Part shown: piece by piece, positions 17,701 to 25,522 of the stretch
Layout: every line of letters begins with the position of its first letter
How positions within the stretch are numbered: the stretch's first letter is position 1
Source of the DNA: Prevotella sp. MGM1
Lineage (GTDB): Bacteria > Bacteroidota > Bacteroidia > Bacteroidales > Bacteroidaceae
NCBI RefSeq assembly: GCF_002933775.1
Contig: NZ_BEWV01000172.1
Span: forward strand, 1-41,422
Length of the DNA stretch: 41,422 bases
Reading direction: 5' to 3'
Notes under the pieces: generated by a model
What the model was told of the DNA's origin: nothing
Seen by the model: only the letters and a program-made list of their open reading frames with translations
Databases searched by the model: none
Position numbers and translations under genes: made by a program

Positions 17701-18052
17701 TGAGATCCGATTTCTTCATCGTTCCGTATCCCACTACGACCACGTCGCTGAGTGTGTTGCTGTCTTCTTTCATCACCACGTTGACCTGTGTCTTCTCGCC
17801 CACCTTGATGTTTTGCTCCACATAGCCGATGTACGTGATTTTCAATACTGTCTGTGGCGACACGTTGTTCAAAGTGAACTTGCCTTCCATGTCGGTGATG
17901 GCACCTGCCTTGCCGCCCGCAAAGACGGTAACGCCGATCATCGGTTCTCCAGATGCGTCCCTGACCGTTCCGTGAATGGTCTTTTGGGCATAGCCCAGGA
18001 CACAAATCATGGACATGATCAAAATCGTAAAGATTCTCCTGATTTGTTTCAT
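14744..18052 (-). CDS. SusC/RagA-family TonB-linked outer-membrane transporter
   Basis: 1102 residues. Signal peptide (1-23, ending GYAQ), then a carboxypeptidase-regulatory-like beta domain (about 24-100), the conserved segment VVVVGYGTMKK starting at residue 104, a TonB plug domain (about 115-225, with SSTAIYGSRATNGVVIVSTK) and a large beta-barrel to the C-terminus, which ends in Phe (FGASIKF) as outer-membrane barrels do. The partner of the SusD protein, it imports the captured ligand using energy from TonB-ExbBD. It has its own -7 box and leads a susC-susD-secreted protein operon. There is no adjacent SusR, anti-sigma or hybrid regulator, so control is not evident. Confidence 0.97.
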   Translation of the reverse strand: MKQIRRIFTILIMSMICVLGYAQKTIHGTVRDASGEPMIGVTVFAGGKAGAITDMEGKFTLNNVSPQTVLKITYIGYVEQNIKVGEKTQVNVVMKEDSNTLSDVVVVGYGTMKKSDLTGAIASVNTDKLNAKGATTVMENLQGSVPGVNITQTSSRAGGGFNIEIRGQSTLGSNKSPLYVVDGIICDDINFLNPQDIERIDILKDASSTAIYGSRATNGVVIVSTKSAKEQGGKASKPTISYDGYYGVTKAARMPEFMTASEFAQYRHFRYLNPVDAKGSQTLKGYGAQNFWGMTEGNYKTAWLTRATLDDSYLKSVIRNGSETDWQDLVMRTASQQNHYLSVSGNSGGNTNYHFGAGYQKEEGIYKDDQMERINLKGTVDTKINNWISAGISFNGAYTNHSTVDDSAIGQAFRLNSFCNPYDENGNIVDYPGKSEALGTSGDQFTGTANPMLDFENSSYNTKTYQFLANLYVEVRPIKNLSLKTTFSPSYTNSRAGQFEGSATAARNFGENRAYVNNTQKFSWTWDNQVNYNLKIKDHSIGIMGLISASAFNQEKYEQQAFGVVEQAMWYNLSQASGTAYTNASAYTEWSMLSYAARLNYSYKDRYLFTGTIRRDGSSRFAEGNRWGSFPSAAVAWRITEEPFMEKTSEWLSNLKLRASVGVTGNNYTQGTNYPVTVSANGGNDYYGFADGTGTTPYWPGALVNKDLTWEKTTEYNVGVDFGFLNGRINGSIDWYTKTSKDLLMSRQLPYETGGNATVIDNIGKVRNSGFEVVLNTVNVSTKDWNWTTSFTFSHNKNEILEVNGGKVDDIANSFFIGESINALYNYTWAGIVNDQAMTVPNTKIAKDKGFTPGESVPSRDYYHTCYGWGEGMPIIADLNGDGVIDQHDKSIIGKSNPTWTGSINSTLTYKNWDFSFSIYTKQNYKVYSPFYKQYMNYGDRGMQHAYMDFYIPDGTLLSCDYDENGNRINEVYQQGTHYGEYPFPTNEAASNAGAGTYWASGNAKDGADNMDKMADANRKGAPYQIVDGSYWKVKNISLGYTFPKSLLSKTFINYLRLYVNITNPFVFSKDYKGFDPEWAGASMSQGGPSTVTYQFGASIKF

Positions 18053-18125
18053 AATGATTGTTATTAATTAGGTTTGATAGATTTTTTCATGGTTTGTTTT
18101 CTTCGGTAGATAGATTATCACGTGG

Positions 18126-18133
18126 CAAAGTTA
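18126..18133 (-). promoter_or_regulatory. -7 promoter box for susC
   Basis: Reads TAACTTTG on the minus strand, matching the Bacteroidetes consensus, about 73 bases before the susC start. AT-rich DNA lies upstream and I see no correctly spaced -33 TTTG. Confidence 0.6.
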
Positions 18134-18229
18134 GGTTAATGTTTCAAAAAAGAAAAATAACAAAGGTAAAAAATTATCCAATAAATTTTATTTTAGCTTT
18201 TTTTAAGACATGACCTCTTTTTAAAGTAT

Positions 18230-18277
18230 TAATTTTGCGCTTGAAATACTTGTGATAAAGATTTATTAATAATTTTG
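18230..18277 (+). promoter_or_regulatory. Two candidate -7 boxes for ybeY
   Basis: TAATTTTG occurs at 18230-18237 and again at 18270-18277; both match TAnnTTTG. The second is only 20 bases before the ybeY ATG at 18298 and has a TTG at 18250-18252, slightly close for a -33 element. Either or both may be used. Confidence 0.5.
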
Positions 18278-18297
18278 TGTTATTTTAATATTGGACA

Positions 18298-18723
18298 ATG
18301 ATTACATACAGTGCCGAAGGCGTGAAGATGCCGGCCATAAAAAAGCGTGATACCACCGCATGGATAAAGGCTGTGGCAGCGGCGCACGGGCGAAAGGTGG
18401 GTGAGATCGGGTATATGTTTGTAAGCGACGAACGCATACTCGAAGTGAACAACGAGTATCTCGGCCACGACTACTATACGGACATCATCACTTTCGATTA
18501 CGACGAGGGAGATGTCATAAACGGAGACATAGTGATAAGTCTCGACACGGTGAGAAGCAATGCCGCACAGTTCGGAAAAGACTATGACGACGAGTTGCGC
18601 CGGGTCATTATCCACGGCATACTCCATCTGTGCGGCATAGACGACAAGGGACCGGGCGAGCGTGAGATAATGGAAGCCGAGGAGAACAAGGCTCTGGCTA
18701 TGCTTGTACCGGCGGGAAGATGA
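18298..18723 (+). CDS. ybeY: Endoribonuclease YbeY, rRNA maturation factor
   Basis: 141 residues, normal for the family. YbeY is a zinc metalloenzyme used in 16S rRNA 3-prime end maturation and ribosome quality control. The signature HGILHLCGIDD starts at residue 106: H106 and H110 are zinc ligands, while the place of the third His of the classical HGxLHLxGxDH motif is Asp116. I recall Asp there in other Bacteroidetes members, so the enzyme is probably active. The strand FVSDERILEVNNEYLGHDYYTDIITF upstream also fits the family. It stands alone, divergent from susC. Confidence 0.96.
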   Translation: MITYSAEGVKMPAIKKRDTTAWIKAVAAAHGRKVGEIGYMFVSDERILEVNNEYLGHDYYTDIITFDYDEGDVINGDIVISLDTVRSNAAQFGKDYDDELRRVIIHGILHLCGIDDKGPGEREIMEAEENKALAMLVPAGR

Positions 18724-18959
18724 CTTTCGCTGTTTCCAATTCCATTGGCGGGCTTGATGGCCTTTATATTTATGAGTGTTCTGAATTGTTTTTACAAAAC
18801 GTTCTCCGTATTTCGCCCGTTTCAAAATAAAAGGCCGGTTGCCCGAAAATAAGCGGATTATGGGACGTTTTGCGCAACCGCCTGTATATCAACCAAATAA
18901 ACCTACCATAACTGCATACATTACCGAACTTACCACACCAACCCGAAATATTTTTTCCA
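18724..18959. other. Intergenic region after ybeY
   Basis: No gene is visible. One long-range pairing can be seen: GGTTGC near 18837 with GCAACC near 18873, over a loop of about 30 bases. There is no T-tract terminator for ybeY. It is continuous with the dispersed palindromic element that starts at 18960. Confidence 0.4.
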
Positions 18960-19060
18960 TTTAGCGTCCCGTTGCCCCGCATTTAGACGCTAAACGGAAG
19001 CCGACGGGTATCCAAACGCGACGCAACCGGCAACCGAACGCACTCCAACGGGCATCCCGT
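18960..19060. repeat. Dispersed palindromic element, degenerate copy
   Basis: Shares three words in the same order with the element at 37795-37895: the exact 15-mer TTTAGCGTCCCGTTG (18960-18974), the exact 12-mer CGACGGGTATCC (19002-19013), and CAACGGGCATCCCGT (19046-19060), whose other copy has the central GGCATCC inverted. The long stem of the 37.8-kb copy is broken here. Confidence 0.7.
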
Positions 19061-19063
19061 CGC

Positions 19064-19100
19064 AAAAAAAGCCGCTTTCAGCCATCCGGCTCAAAGCGGC
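19064..19100 (-). terminator. Factor-independent terminator of the S41 protease gene
   Basis: On the minus strand GCCGCTTT pairs with AAAGCGGC over a 14-base loop and is followed by seven T (19064-19070). It lies about 100 bases beyond the S41 stop codon. A further perfect 11-bp hairpin without T tract (CTTCGTTTTCT, 19132-19161) lies between the two. Confidence 0.75.
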
Positions 19101-19200
19101 ATATCGCGTCTTATATATCGGTGTGTATCGTCTTCGTTTTCTATTTCAACAGAAAACGAAGTGTTAAATCCGTGATTTTATTCTTACATATGAGGCATGT

Positions 19201-20844
19201 CTAACGTCCGGTTATCACTTCTATTCCCTTCTTCACAATGTCGCTGCTCTCGTTGATGATGTCGAAGTATTGGTTCAGATCCCACAGATCGCGCGCCACG
19301 AGGGCTTTCATTTGCAGTCTCAGGTAGGCGAGGGTGGTGCTCTTTTCCTCGTCGTCCTTTGGTTTTATGTTCTGTTTCGCGGCCTCCTCCATTATACCGT
19401 CTATCACGCTTTGCGGTATGCTGTATGAGGCCTTGAAGCTCTCGAACGTCGGATATGCCTTCACGAGGTTCTTGCGCTGCGTGTCGATATATCTCAGGTT
19501 GGCATTCACTATCAGTCCCTTGGCCGCCAGCTCGCGGTGAAACTTGGTGAATCGTGTGGTGTCGAGCGGCACGAAAAAGTCGGGCATGATGCCTCCCCCG
19601 CCGTATACGGTGCGTTGTTTTTTCAGTGTCCGGTATTTCAGCGAGTCTGCGAAATGCACGCTGTCGGCATTTGTCAGCTCGCCGCTTTTCAGCCGGTTGA
19701 GCATGTCCATGGCGTAGTCTTTGTGCTCACCCTTGGTGTATGGTTTCTGGATGCACCGTCCCGACGGGGTGTAATAGTGCGACACGGTGAGGCGTATCAT
19801 CGAGCCGTCGGGCAGGTTGACGGGCCGCTGCACAAGACCCTTGCCGAAAGTGCGGCGTCCCACCACCGTGCCACGGTCATGGTCTTGGATCGCCCCGGTG
19901 ACAATCTCTGCCGCCGATGCCGTGTATCCGTCTACGAGCACCACCACTTTCCCGTCCATGAACGCTCCGTTGCCCCTCGCCTTGTAGTCCGTGCGGGGCG
20001 TCTTGCTGCCCTCGGTATATACTATCAGGTCGCCGCGGCCCAGAAACTCGTTGGCTATCTCTACCGCCGCCTGCAGATAGCCGCCGCCGTTCTCTTGCAG
20101 GTCGAGTATCAGGTCTTTCATGCCATGCGCGTTCAGTTTTGCAATGCTCTCCAGGAACTCGGCGTGCGTGGTGGCTCCGAAGTTGCCTATCCTGATGTAT
20201 CCCACGCCCGGACGTATCATGTATGTGGCATCGACAGACTTCACCGGTATCTTGTCTCTGGTGACGGTGAAAGCCAGCCTGTCCTTTATTCCGTTACGCG
20301 TCACGCCGAGCCTCACTTTCGTTCCCTTGGCTCCCCGCAGGCGGCGCATTATCTCGTCGCGGTTCATCTTCACTCCCGCTATCGCCGTGTCGTTCACCGT
20401 CACTATGCGGTCGCCGGCGATGATACCCACTTTCTCCGACGGGCCGCCAGCTATCGGTTGTATCACCATCAGCGTGTCGTCTATCATGTTGTATTGCACG
20501 CCGATGCCTTCAAAGTTGCCTGCGAGCGGCTCGTTCATGGCTTTCACCTCTTTCGGTGTCGAATATGATGAGTGCGGGTCGAGCTTTTCGAGCATCCCCT
20601 TGATGGCGTCTTCTGCGAGCTTGTTCTCGTCGACGCTGTCTACATATAGGTTTGACACCGCGAGGTGCGCTATGGTGAGCTTCTGCAACGCCTCGTTATT
20701 GTTCGTGTTGATGCGCAACTGGGCGTTTAAAGGTAAAAAGGTAAAAAGGTAAAAAGGTAAAAAGAACGCTTGTACTCTTCGCCCTGGGATGGCACGCAGG
20801 TGTTTGGCTGTGCGGCTGATGTATTTGCTTATGTTCTGTTTCAT
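19201..20844 (-). CDS. S41-family C-terminal processing protease (CtpA-like), signal peptide encoded by repeats
   Basis: 547 residues from the ATG at 20844; the longer frame upstream adds residues without signal character. After the signal peptide come a Bacteroidetes S41 N-terminal domain (EDAIKGMLEKLDPHSSY), a PDZ domain (about 95-175) and the S41 protease domain. The catalytic dyad is S310 (YTASAAEI) and K335 (TFGKGLVQ), 25 residues apart as in CtpA. About 150 residues follow the protease domain, as usual in Bacteroidetes. Such enzymes trim exported proteins in the periplasm. Oddly, the hydrophobic core of the signal peptide (FFLPFYLFTFLP) is encoded by four copies of the intergenic octamer GGTAAAAA read in reverse, with an unusually long N-terminal region before it. 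It lies 119 bp after parE with a hairpin between them and no visible promoter. Confidence 0.93.
   Translation of the reverse strand: MKQNISKYISRTAKHLRAIPGRRVQAFFLPFYLFTFLPLNAQLRINTNNNEALQKLTIAHLAVSNLYVDSVDENKLAEDAIKGMLEKLDPHSSYSTPKEVKAMNEPLAGNFEGIGVQYNMIDDTLMVIQPIAGGPSEKVGIIAGDRIVTVNDTAIAGVKMNRDEIMRRLRGAKGTKVRLGVTRNGIKDRLAFTVTRDKIPVKSVDATYMIRPGVGYIRIGNFGATTHAEFLESIAKLNAHGMKDLILDLQENGGGYLQAAVEIANEFLGRGDLIVYTEGSKTPRTDYKARGNGAFMDGKVVVLVDGYTASAAEIVTGAIQDHDRGTVVGRRTFGKGLVQRPVNLPDGSMIRLTVSHYYTPSGRCIQKPYTKGEHKDYAMDMLNRLKSGELTNADSVHFADSLKYRTLKKQRTVYGGGGIMPDFFVPLDTTRFTKFHRELAAKGLIVNANLRYIDTQRKNLVKAYPTFESFKASYSIPQSVIDGIMEEAAKQNIKPKDDEEKSTTLAYLRLQMKALVARDLWDLNQYFDIINESSDIVKKGIEVITGR
20726..20764. repeat. 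Four exact GGTAAAAA octamers inside the S41 protease gene
   Basis: TTTAAA (20726-20731) is followed by GGTAAAAA at 20732-20739, 20740-20747, 20748-20755 and 20756-20763. The unit is 8 bases, so its minus-strand reading cycles through all frames and three units give eight codons. It encodes the signal peptide core of the S41 protease. A change of one copy would shift the frame. It is the left arm of an inverted pair whose right arm ends at 20968. Confidence 0.9.
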
Positions 20845-20900
20845 GATGTATTGATGTGTAGTCTTTTTATTATGATATTCTGTTTCTGATGGTATATGAA

Positions 20901-20968
20901 AGCCATGCCGATGTTCCATCCGCATGGCTTTTTTACCTTTTTACCTTTTTTGCCCTTTTACCTTTAAA
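20901..20968 (-). repeat. Octamer array and hairpin at the parE stop codon
   Basis: AGCCATGC (20901-20908) pairs with GCATGGCT (20922-20929), followed by TTTTTACC units at 20930-20937 and 20938-20945, two degenerate units, and TTTAAA (20963-20968). Read on the minus strand, the parE stop codon TAA lies within TTTAAAGG, then the A-rich array, then the hairpin. Downstream of the hairpin there are only three T, so termination toward the S41 gene would be weak. The array-plus-hairpin arrangement matches the one after the esterase gene at 36.2 kb. Confidence 0.75.
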
Positions 20969-22919
20969 CGTCTTCCGGGAGGTCTTCTTCTATCACGAGG
21001 TTGTCTATGATGAAGTTCTGTCTTTCAGGTGTGTTCTTGCCCATGTAGTATTCGAGGAGCTTCTGCACCTGGTCCGTTTTGTGGAGCGTCACCTGTTCGA
21101 GGCGCATCTCCGGACCGATGAAATTGGCGAACTCGTCGGGCGAAATCTCGCCGAGACCTTTAAATCGGGTTATCTCCGGGTCGGGACCCAGCTCGCCGAT
21201 GGCTTTGAGCCGCTCGTCCTCGCTGTAACAGTAGCGGGTGACGAAGTCGCTCTTCTTGCCGTCGCCTTTTGCCGCCGCCTCTGCGAGCACGCCCTTGTCT
21301 TTTATCTTCGTGCGGCGGTTGCGTACCCTGAATAGCGGCGTTTGCAGCACATAGACATGTCCTTTCTTTATCAGGTCGGGGAAGAATTGCAGGAAAAACG
21401 TTATTATCAGCAGCCGGATGTGCATTCCGTCGACATCGGCATCCGTGGCCACGATGACTTTGTTGTATCTCAATGTGTCGAGACCTTCCTCGATGTCGAG
21501 CGCCGCTTGCAGCAGGTTGAACTCCTCGTTCTCATACACCACCTTCTTCGTCAGCCCGAAGGAGTTGAGCGGTTTTCCGCGGAGAGAGAACACGGCCTGC
21601 GTGTTCACGTCGCGGCTCTTGGTGATGCTTCCGCTGGCCGAGTCGCCCTCGGTGATGAATATCGAGCTTTCCTCCTTGCGTTCGTTCTTCACGTCGCTGA
21701 AATGTATGCGGCAGTCGCGTAGCTTACGGTTGTGCAGATTGGCCTTTTTGGCTCTTTCACGGGCCAGCTTCGTCACTCCGGCCATGGCCTTGCGCTCTTT
21801 CTCGCTCTCCTGGATTTTTTGCAGCATCACCTCGGCCGTGTCGGGCGCCTTGTGCAGATAGTTGTCCACCTCGGTCTTTATGAAGTCGCCCACGTATTTG
21901 TTTATGCTCACCCCGCCGTTCGGTTCCATCGTGAGCGAGCCGAGCTTGATTTTCGTCTGGCTCTCGAACATGGGTTCCTCGACGTTTATGGCTATTGCCG
22001 CTACCAGTCCGTTTCTGATGTCGCCGTACTCAAAGTTCTTGCCGTAGAACTCCTTTATCGTCTTGGCTATGTGCTCTTTGAACGCGCTTTGGTGTGTGCC
22101 TCCCTGTGTGGTGTGCTGTCCGTTGACGAACGAGTGGTACTCATCACCATACTGTCCGGTGTGCGTGAAGGCAATCTCTATGTCCTCGCCTTTGAGGTGT
22201 ATGATGGGGTATATGCCGTCGTTGGTCATCGTGTCGTTGAGCAGGTCTTTGAGTCCGTTGCGGCTCAGTATCCGCCTGCCGTTGTACATGATGGCCAGTC
22301 CGGTGTTCAGGTATGTGTAGTTGCGGAGCATTGTCTCCACTATGTCGTTGTGGAACGAGTAGTTGACGAACAGCGTGTTGTCCGGTTCGAAGTATATGTA
22401 CGTGCCGTTCTCGTCCTCGGTGTCTTCCGTGGTGTCGCTCGTGAGCGAGCCGCGCTCGAACGTCGCCTTGCGCACCTTGCCGTCCCTGTACGACCGTACC
22501 TCGAAACGCGAGCTGAGTGCGTTCACCGCTTTCACGCCCACGCCGTTCAGTCCGACGCTCTTCTTGAACGCCTTCGAGTCGTATTTGCCGCCGGTGTTGA
22601 GCACGCTCACCGCCTCGATGAGCTTTCCTTGCGGTATGCCGCGGCCGTAGTCGCGCACCGACACGCACAGGTTTTCGCTCACGTTGATTTCTATCCTGTT
22701 GCCGGCGTGCATCTTGAACTCGTCTATAGAGTTGTCTATCACTTCTTTCAGCAGTACGTATATGCCGTCTTCCGGCAGATTGCCGTCACCGAGCCGGCCT
22801 ATATACATGCCCGGTCGGGTGCGCACGTGTTCCATGTCCGACAGGTGCCTGATGTTGTCGTCGGTATATTCCGTCTGCGGCGCGAGCTCGTTTTCTATGT
22901 CTGTTATGTTGTCGGTCAT
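20964..22919 (-). CDS. parE: Type IIA DNA topoisomerase subunit B (ParE/GyrB-like, probably topoisomerase IV)
   Basis: 651 residues. The GHKL ATPase domain shows its Asn-containing helix ([13 protein letters not shown]), the DYGRGIP motif and the G-rich lid ([16 protein letters not shown]); a transducer domain follows, and the Toprim domain carries EGDSASG (424-430) and [13 protein letters not shown]. The length and lack of a C-terminal insert favour the topoisomerase IV subunit over GyrB, but the call rests on that alone. Together with ParC it would decatenate daughter chromosomes; parC is not in the window. It starts 13 bp after the acetyltransferase-like gene. The stop codon lies in the TTTAAAGG edge of an octamer array. 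Confidence 0.88.
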   Translation of the reverse strand: MTDNITDIENELAPQTEYTDDNIRHLSDMEHVRTRPGMYIGRLGDGNLPEDGIYVLLKEVIDNSIDEFKMHAGNRIEINVSENLCVSVRDYGRGIPQGKLIEAVSVLNTGGKYDSKAFKKSVGLNGVGVKAVNALSSRFEVRSYRDGKVRKATFERGSLTSDTTEDTEDENGTYIYFEPDNTLFVNYSFHNDIVETMLRNYTYLNTGLAIMYNGRRILSRNGLKDLLNDTMTNDGIYPIIHLKGEDIEIAFTHTGQYGDEYHSFVNGQHTTQGGTHQSAFKEHIAKTIKEFYGKNFEYGDIRNGLVAAIAINVEEPMFESQTKIKLGSLTMEPNGGVSINKYVGDFIKTEVDNYLHKAPDTAEVMLQKIQESEKERKAMAGVTKLARERAKKANLHNRKLRDCRIHFSDVKNERKEESSIFITEGDSASGSITKSRDVNTQAVFSLRGKPLNSFGLTKKVVYENEEFNLLQAALDIEEGLDTLRYNKVIVATDADVDGMHIRLLIITFFLQFFPDLIKKGHVYVLQTPLFRVRNRRTKIKDKGVLAEAAAKGDGKKSDFVTRYCYSEDERLKAIGELGPDPEITRFKGLGEISPDEFANFIGPEMRLEQVTLHKTDQVQKLLEYYMGKNTPERQNFIIDNLVIEEDLPEDV

Positions 22920-22932
22920 CTATGTCTGTTTT

Positions 22933-24087
22933 TTAAAGCGTAATCTTTTTCACGTAGCATCTGCGGCGTTTGTGAAGTATGGATTCGAGGTATTGCCACT
23001 GGCTCTGCACTTTTTCGTTGGTCTCCATCTCGACGTGCGTCTCTCCCCATTTGAAGCCGTAGCGCTGGTACCACGGTATCAGGTCGGCGAACAGCAGCGA
23101 GTTGGCTCCCTTCGATCGGTACTCGGGCAGCACGCCGACAAGCAGCAGGTCCACAACCTCTGTCTTGTGGAATTTCAGGGCGCGCAGCACGTGCCACCAG
23201 CCGAGGGGAAACAGTCTGCCCTTGCGGCATTTCTGCAATGCCTTTGTGAGCGAGGGGATGGTTATTCCCACTCCTACTACCTTGTTGTCGGCACTACGGT
23301 CTTCTATCAGTGTGATGAGATTGAGGTCGGCCATGGGCAGGTACATCTTTATGTACTGGTCTATCTGTCTTTGTGAAAGTTCCGAGTATCCGTACAGGTG
23401 ACCGAACGTAGCGTTTATGACGTTGAATATCTTTTGTCCGTAACCGTCGGTGCCGAATATCTCGCCGCGTTTCAGTTTCTTCACGTGCAGATTGTAACGC
23501 TTCTCTATCATGGAGGCTATTTTGGCGTATTTGTCGGGCACTTCGTCGGGCACGATCAGCTTGTATTCCACATAGTCGTTGTCTTTCTCCCAACCGGCAA
23601 GTTTCTCCATGTGTTCCGGATAGTAGGGATAATTGTATATTGTGGCCTGTGTTCCGAGCTGGTCGAATCCGTCGATGAGCATTCCCTCCGGGTCAAGGTC
23701 GGTGAAACCGAGCGGTCCCACTATTTCTGTCATGCCTTTGCCTCGGCCCCATTGCTCGACGGCGTCGAACAGGGCGGCCGACACTTCAAGGTCGTCTATG
23801 AAGTCGACCCATCCGAAACGCACGCTCTTGCGCTCCCATTTGTCGTTTGCCTTGTGGTTGATTATTCCCGCTATGCGGCCTGCGGGCTTTCCGTCTTTAT
23901 AGGCGATGAAGTACTCTGCCTCGCAGAAGTCGAACGCCGCGTTCTTGTCTTTGCTCAAAGTGGCAAAGTCATCACAGTACAGGTTGGGGGCATCGAACTC
24001 GTTGCCTTCATACAATTCATGGTGGTATTCAATGAAAGTCTTTAATCCCTTCTTGTCAGTGACTTTCTCTATTCTTACAGATGACAT
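22933..24087 (-). CDS. GNAT-like acetyltransferase, uncharacterised
   Basis: 384 residues with no signal peptide. The central and C-terminal parts resemble GNAT folds: the segment VVDLLLVGVLPEYRSKGANSLLF (about residue 300) has the look of an acetyl-CoA-binding V(x)PexRGkG strand-loop-helix, and the N-terminal half (KDGKPAGRIAGIINHKAND) fits a first GNAT-like lobe. I recognise it as a conserved Bacteroidetes protein but know no defined substrate. It heads a run with parE (13-bp gap) and has its own -7 box after a leader of about 130 nucleotides. Confidence 0.7.
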   Translation of the reverse strand: MSSVRIEKVTDKKGLKTFIEYHHELYEGNEFDAPNLYCDDFATLSKDKNAAFDFCEAEYFIAYKDGKPAGRIAGIINHKANDKWERKSVRFGWVDFIDDLEVSAALFDAVEQWGRGKGMTEIVGPLGFTDLDPEGMLIDGFDQLGTQATIYNYPYYPEHMEKLAGWEKDNDYVEYKLIVPDEVPDKYAKIASMIEKRYNLHVKKLKRGEIFGTDGYGQKIFNVINATFGHLYGYSELSQRQIDQYIKMYLPMADLNLITLIEDRSADNKVVGVGITIPSLTKALQKCRKGRLFPLGWWHVLRALKFHKTEVVDLLLVGVLPEYRSKGANSLLFADLIPWYQRYGFKWGETHVEMETNEKVQSQWQYLESILHKRRRCYVKKITL

Positions 24088-24220
24088 TACAGTCGTTTTT
24101 TATCTTGTTATTATATTGAGTGCTGTTTGGAAAGACAGTGCGGCCCGCGCATGTGGCGGCGTTGGCTCCAATTCATCTGCGGTGCCGGTGTATCAGTGTC
24201 GAATGGCAGGCTGTCTTCTG

Positions 24221-24228
24221 CAAAGATA
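24221..24228 (-). promoter_or_regulatory. -7 promoter box for the acetyltransferase-parE unit
   Basis: Reads TATCTTTG followed by C on the minus strand, an exact match to TAnnTTTG. It lies 134 bases before the start codon at 24087, in the gap after the methyltransferase gene. Confidence 0.6.
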
Positions 24229-24271
24229 ACGCTAAAAATCAAAACGAAGAAAGAAAACGGGTATTTTTCGT

Positions 24272-25522
24272 TTATGTTGTTTTTCTTTTGCAGATGAACA
24301 ATATGTGCTTTCTGTCGGCCGTTGTGGTGGCGAATATATAGGTGTCGCCGCCGTCTTTGAGTCTCAGCCGTCGCCGGAGTTCGGCCACTGACAGCGGGAA
24401 ATTCCGTGTCGCTATGTTGGCTTGCGTGACGGTGCCGAGAGTCTTTTTAAGCTCTTTTTTGTTCATTCCGGTCATAGCCTCTACGGTGAACTCACGTCCC
24501 GGAAAGTTGTCGGCGGGCTTGTCGGAGATGAACAGGTGGCTGTCTTTGCTTATCTGCCGCACGCCGTATCTCCGCCCGACGAGTGCGAAGCAGCCGGCTT
24601 TCATTATCGATGCGTTCGGCTCATAGAGGAACAGTGGCGCTCGTGAGGGTTCTGTTTTATCTTCGGTCCCATCTCCGTTTTCCGATTGGGGGTGGGCATC
24701 CGTGTGTGTCGGGCTTTCTGCCGGTGTGAGGCGACCGGTCTCGGGGGTGTATGATATCACATTGTCGTCGTCCGCGCAGAATACAGTCAGCGGCCTGTCG
24801 CATTCCCTTGATATCACGAGCAGCAACTCCTTGCACTCGTTTGCCGCAGATACGATGTGTACTTCGCGCACGTTTCGCCCTATGTCGGACACAGCCTTGT
24901 GCCAGTCGAGCATAGGCGAGAGCTTTATCATCACGTGGTCCGTCTTGTCGAGCAGTGTGTCCATGACCTCTGTCATGTCGGGAGTACAGTCACCGATGGC
25001 GTATGTGCGGCCTCCGTTGCCGTTGCGGCGTGCCGGGTCTGCGTATATCATCGAGGCATGCACGTTTGTCGTGCGCACGTGATCCACGCCGTCGCCGTTG
25101 ACTATCCGGCAGTTGGCGGCACCGAGCAGGGCAAGGTTTTTTTGGGCTATGGCGCACAGATGCTCCTGCCGTTCCACGTATACCGCCGTGTCGAAAGCGC
25201 GTGCCATGAACGAGAAGTCGACCCCGAAACCGCCGGTGATGTCTATCAGCAGTCCGCCGCCGGCAATCCGCCGTGCCACATCGGCCTTGTATCGGGCGGT
25301 CTGTTCGCTCGAACATTGCTCCATTGATATGTGTGGCGGGTAGGTGATGCCTTCCGTAGCGGCCCACGACGGCAGTTTGCGGCGTGCCGTCTGCCTGCCC
25401 GCTATCTGGTCGAGGGCGAACGGCAGGTCGATGTCTTCGCGGCCGCCGGCTTTCAGTGCCAGTGTCCTTATGTCGTCATCGGCATGCGCCTGTATGAACT
25501 CAGCTGTCTTCCGGCAGGTCAT
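24272..25522 (-). CDS. Class I SAM-dependent methyltransferase with THUMP-like domain
   Basis: 416 residues. The N-terminal about 85 residues form a helical lead-in, followed by a Rossmann methyltransferase: motif I DITGGFGVD (94-102), acidic residue E118 for the ribose, and DPARR (162-166) in the catalytic position. After a low-complexity linker (about 255-295, rich in Thr, Glu, Asp), the C-terminal 110 residues fit the THUMP-like module of this Bacteroidetes family, with KKELKKTLG and ATRNFPLSVAELRRRLRL. Such modules bind RNA, so an RNA base is the likely target, but it is not known. Its ATG overlaps the stop codon of the dipeptidase gene (ATGA), indicating translational coupling. Confidence 0.85.
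   Translation of the reverse strand: MTCRKTAEFIQAHADDDIRTLALKAGGREDIDLPFALDQIAGRQTARRKLPSWAATEGITYPPHISMEQCSSEQTARYKADVARRIAGGGLLIDITGGFGVDFSFMARAFDTAVYVERQEHLCAIAQKNLALLGAANCRIVNGDGVDHVRTTNVHASMIYADPARRNGNGGRTYAIGDCTPDMTEVMDTLLDKTDHVMIKLSPMLDWHKAVSDIGRNVREVHIVSAANECKELLLVISRECDRPLTVFCADDDNVISYTPETGRLTPAESPTHTDAHPQSENGDGTEDKTEPSRAPLFLYEPNASIMKAGCFALVGRRYGVRQISKDSHLFISDKPADNFPGREFTVEAMTGMNKKELKKTLGTVTQANIATRNFPLSVAELRRRLRLKDGGDTYIFATTTADRKHILFICKRKTT

Noticed and set aside
21732..22943. 403-codon open frame antisense to parE
   Set aside because: Shadow of a highly conserved topoisomerase gene; composition is not protein-like.
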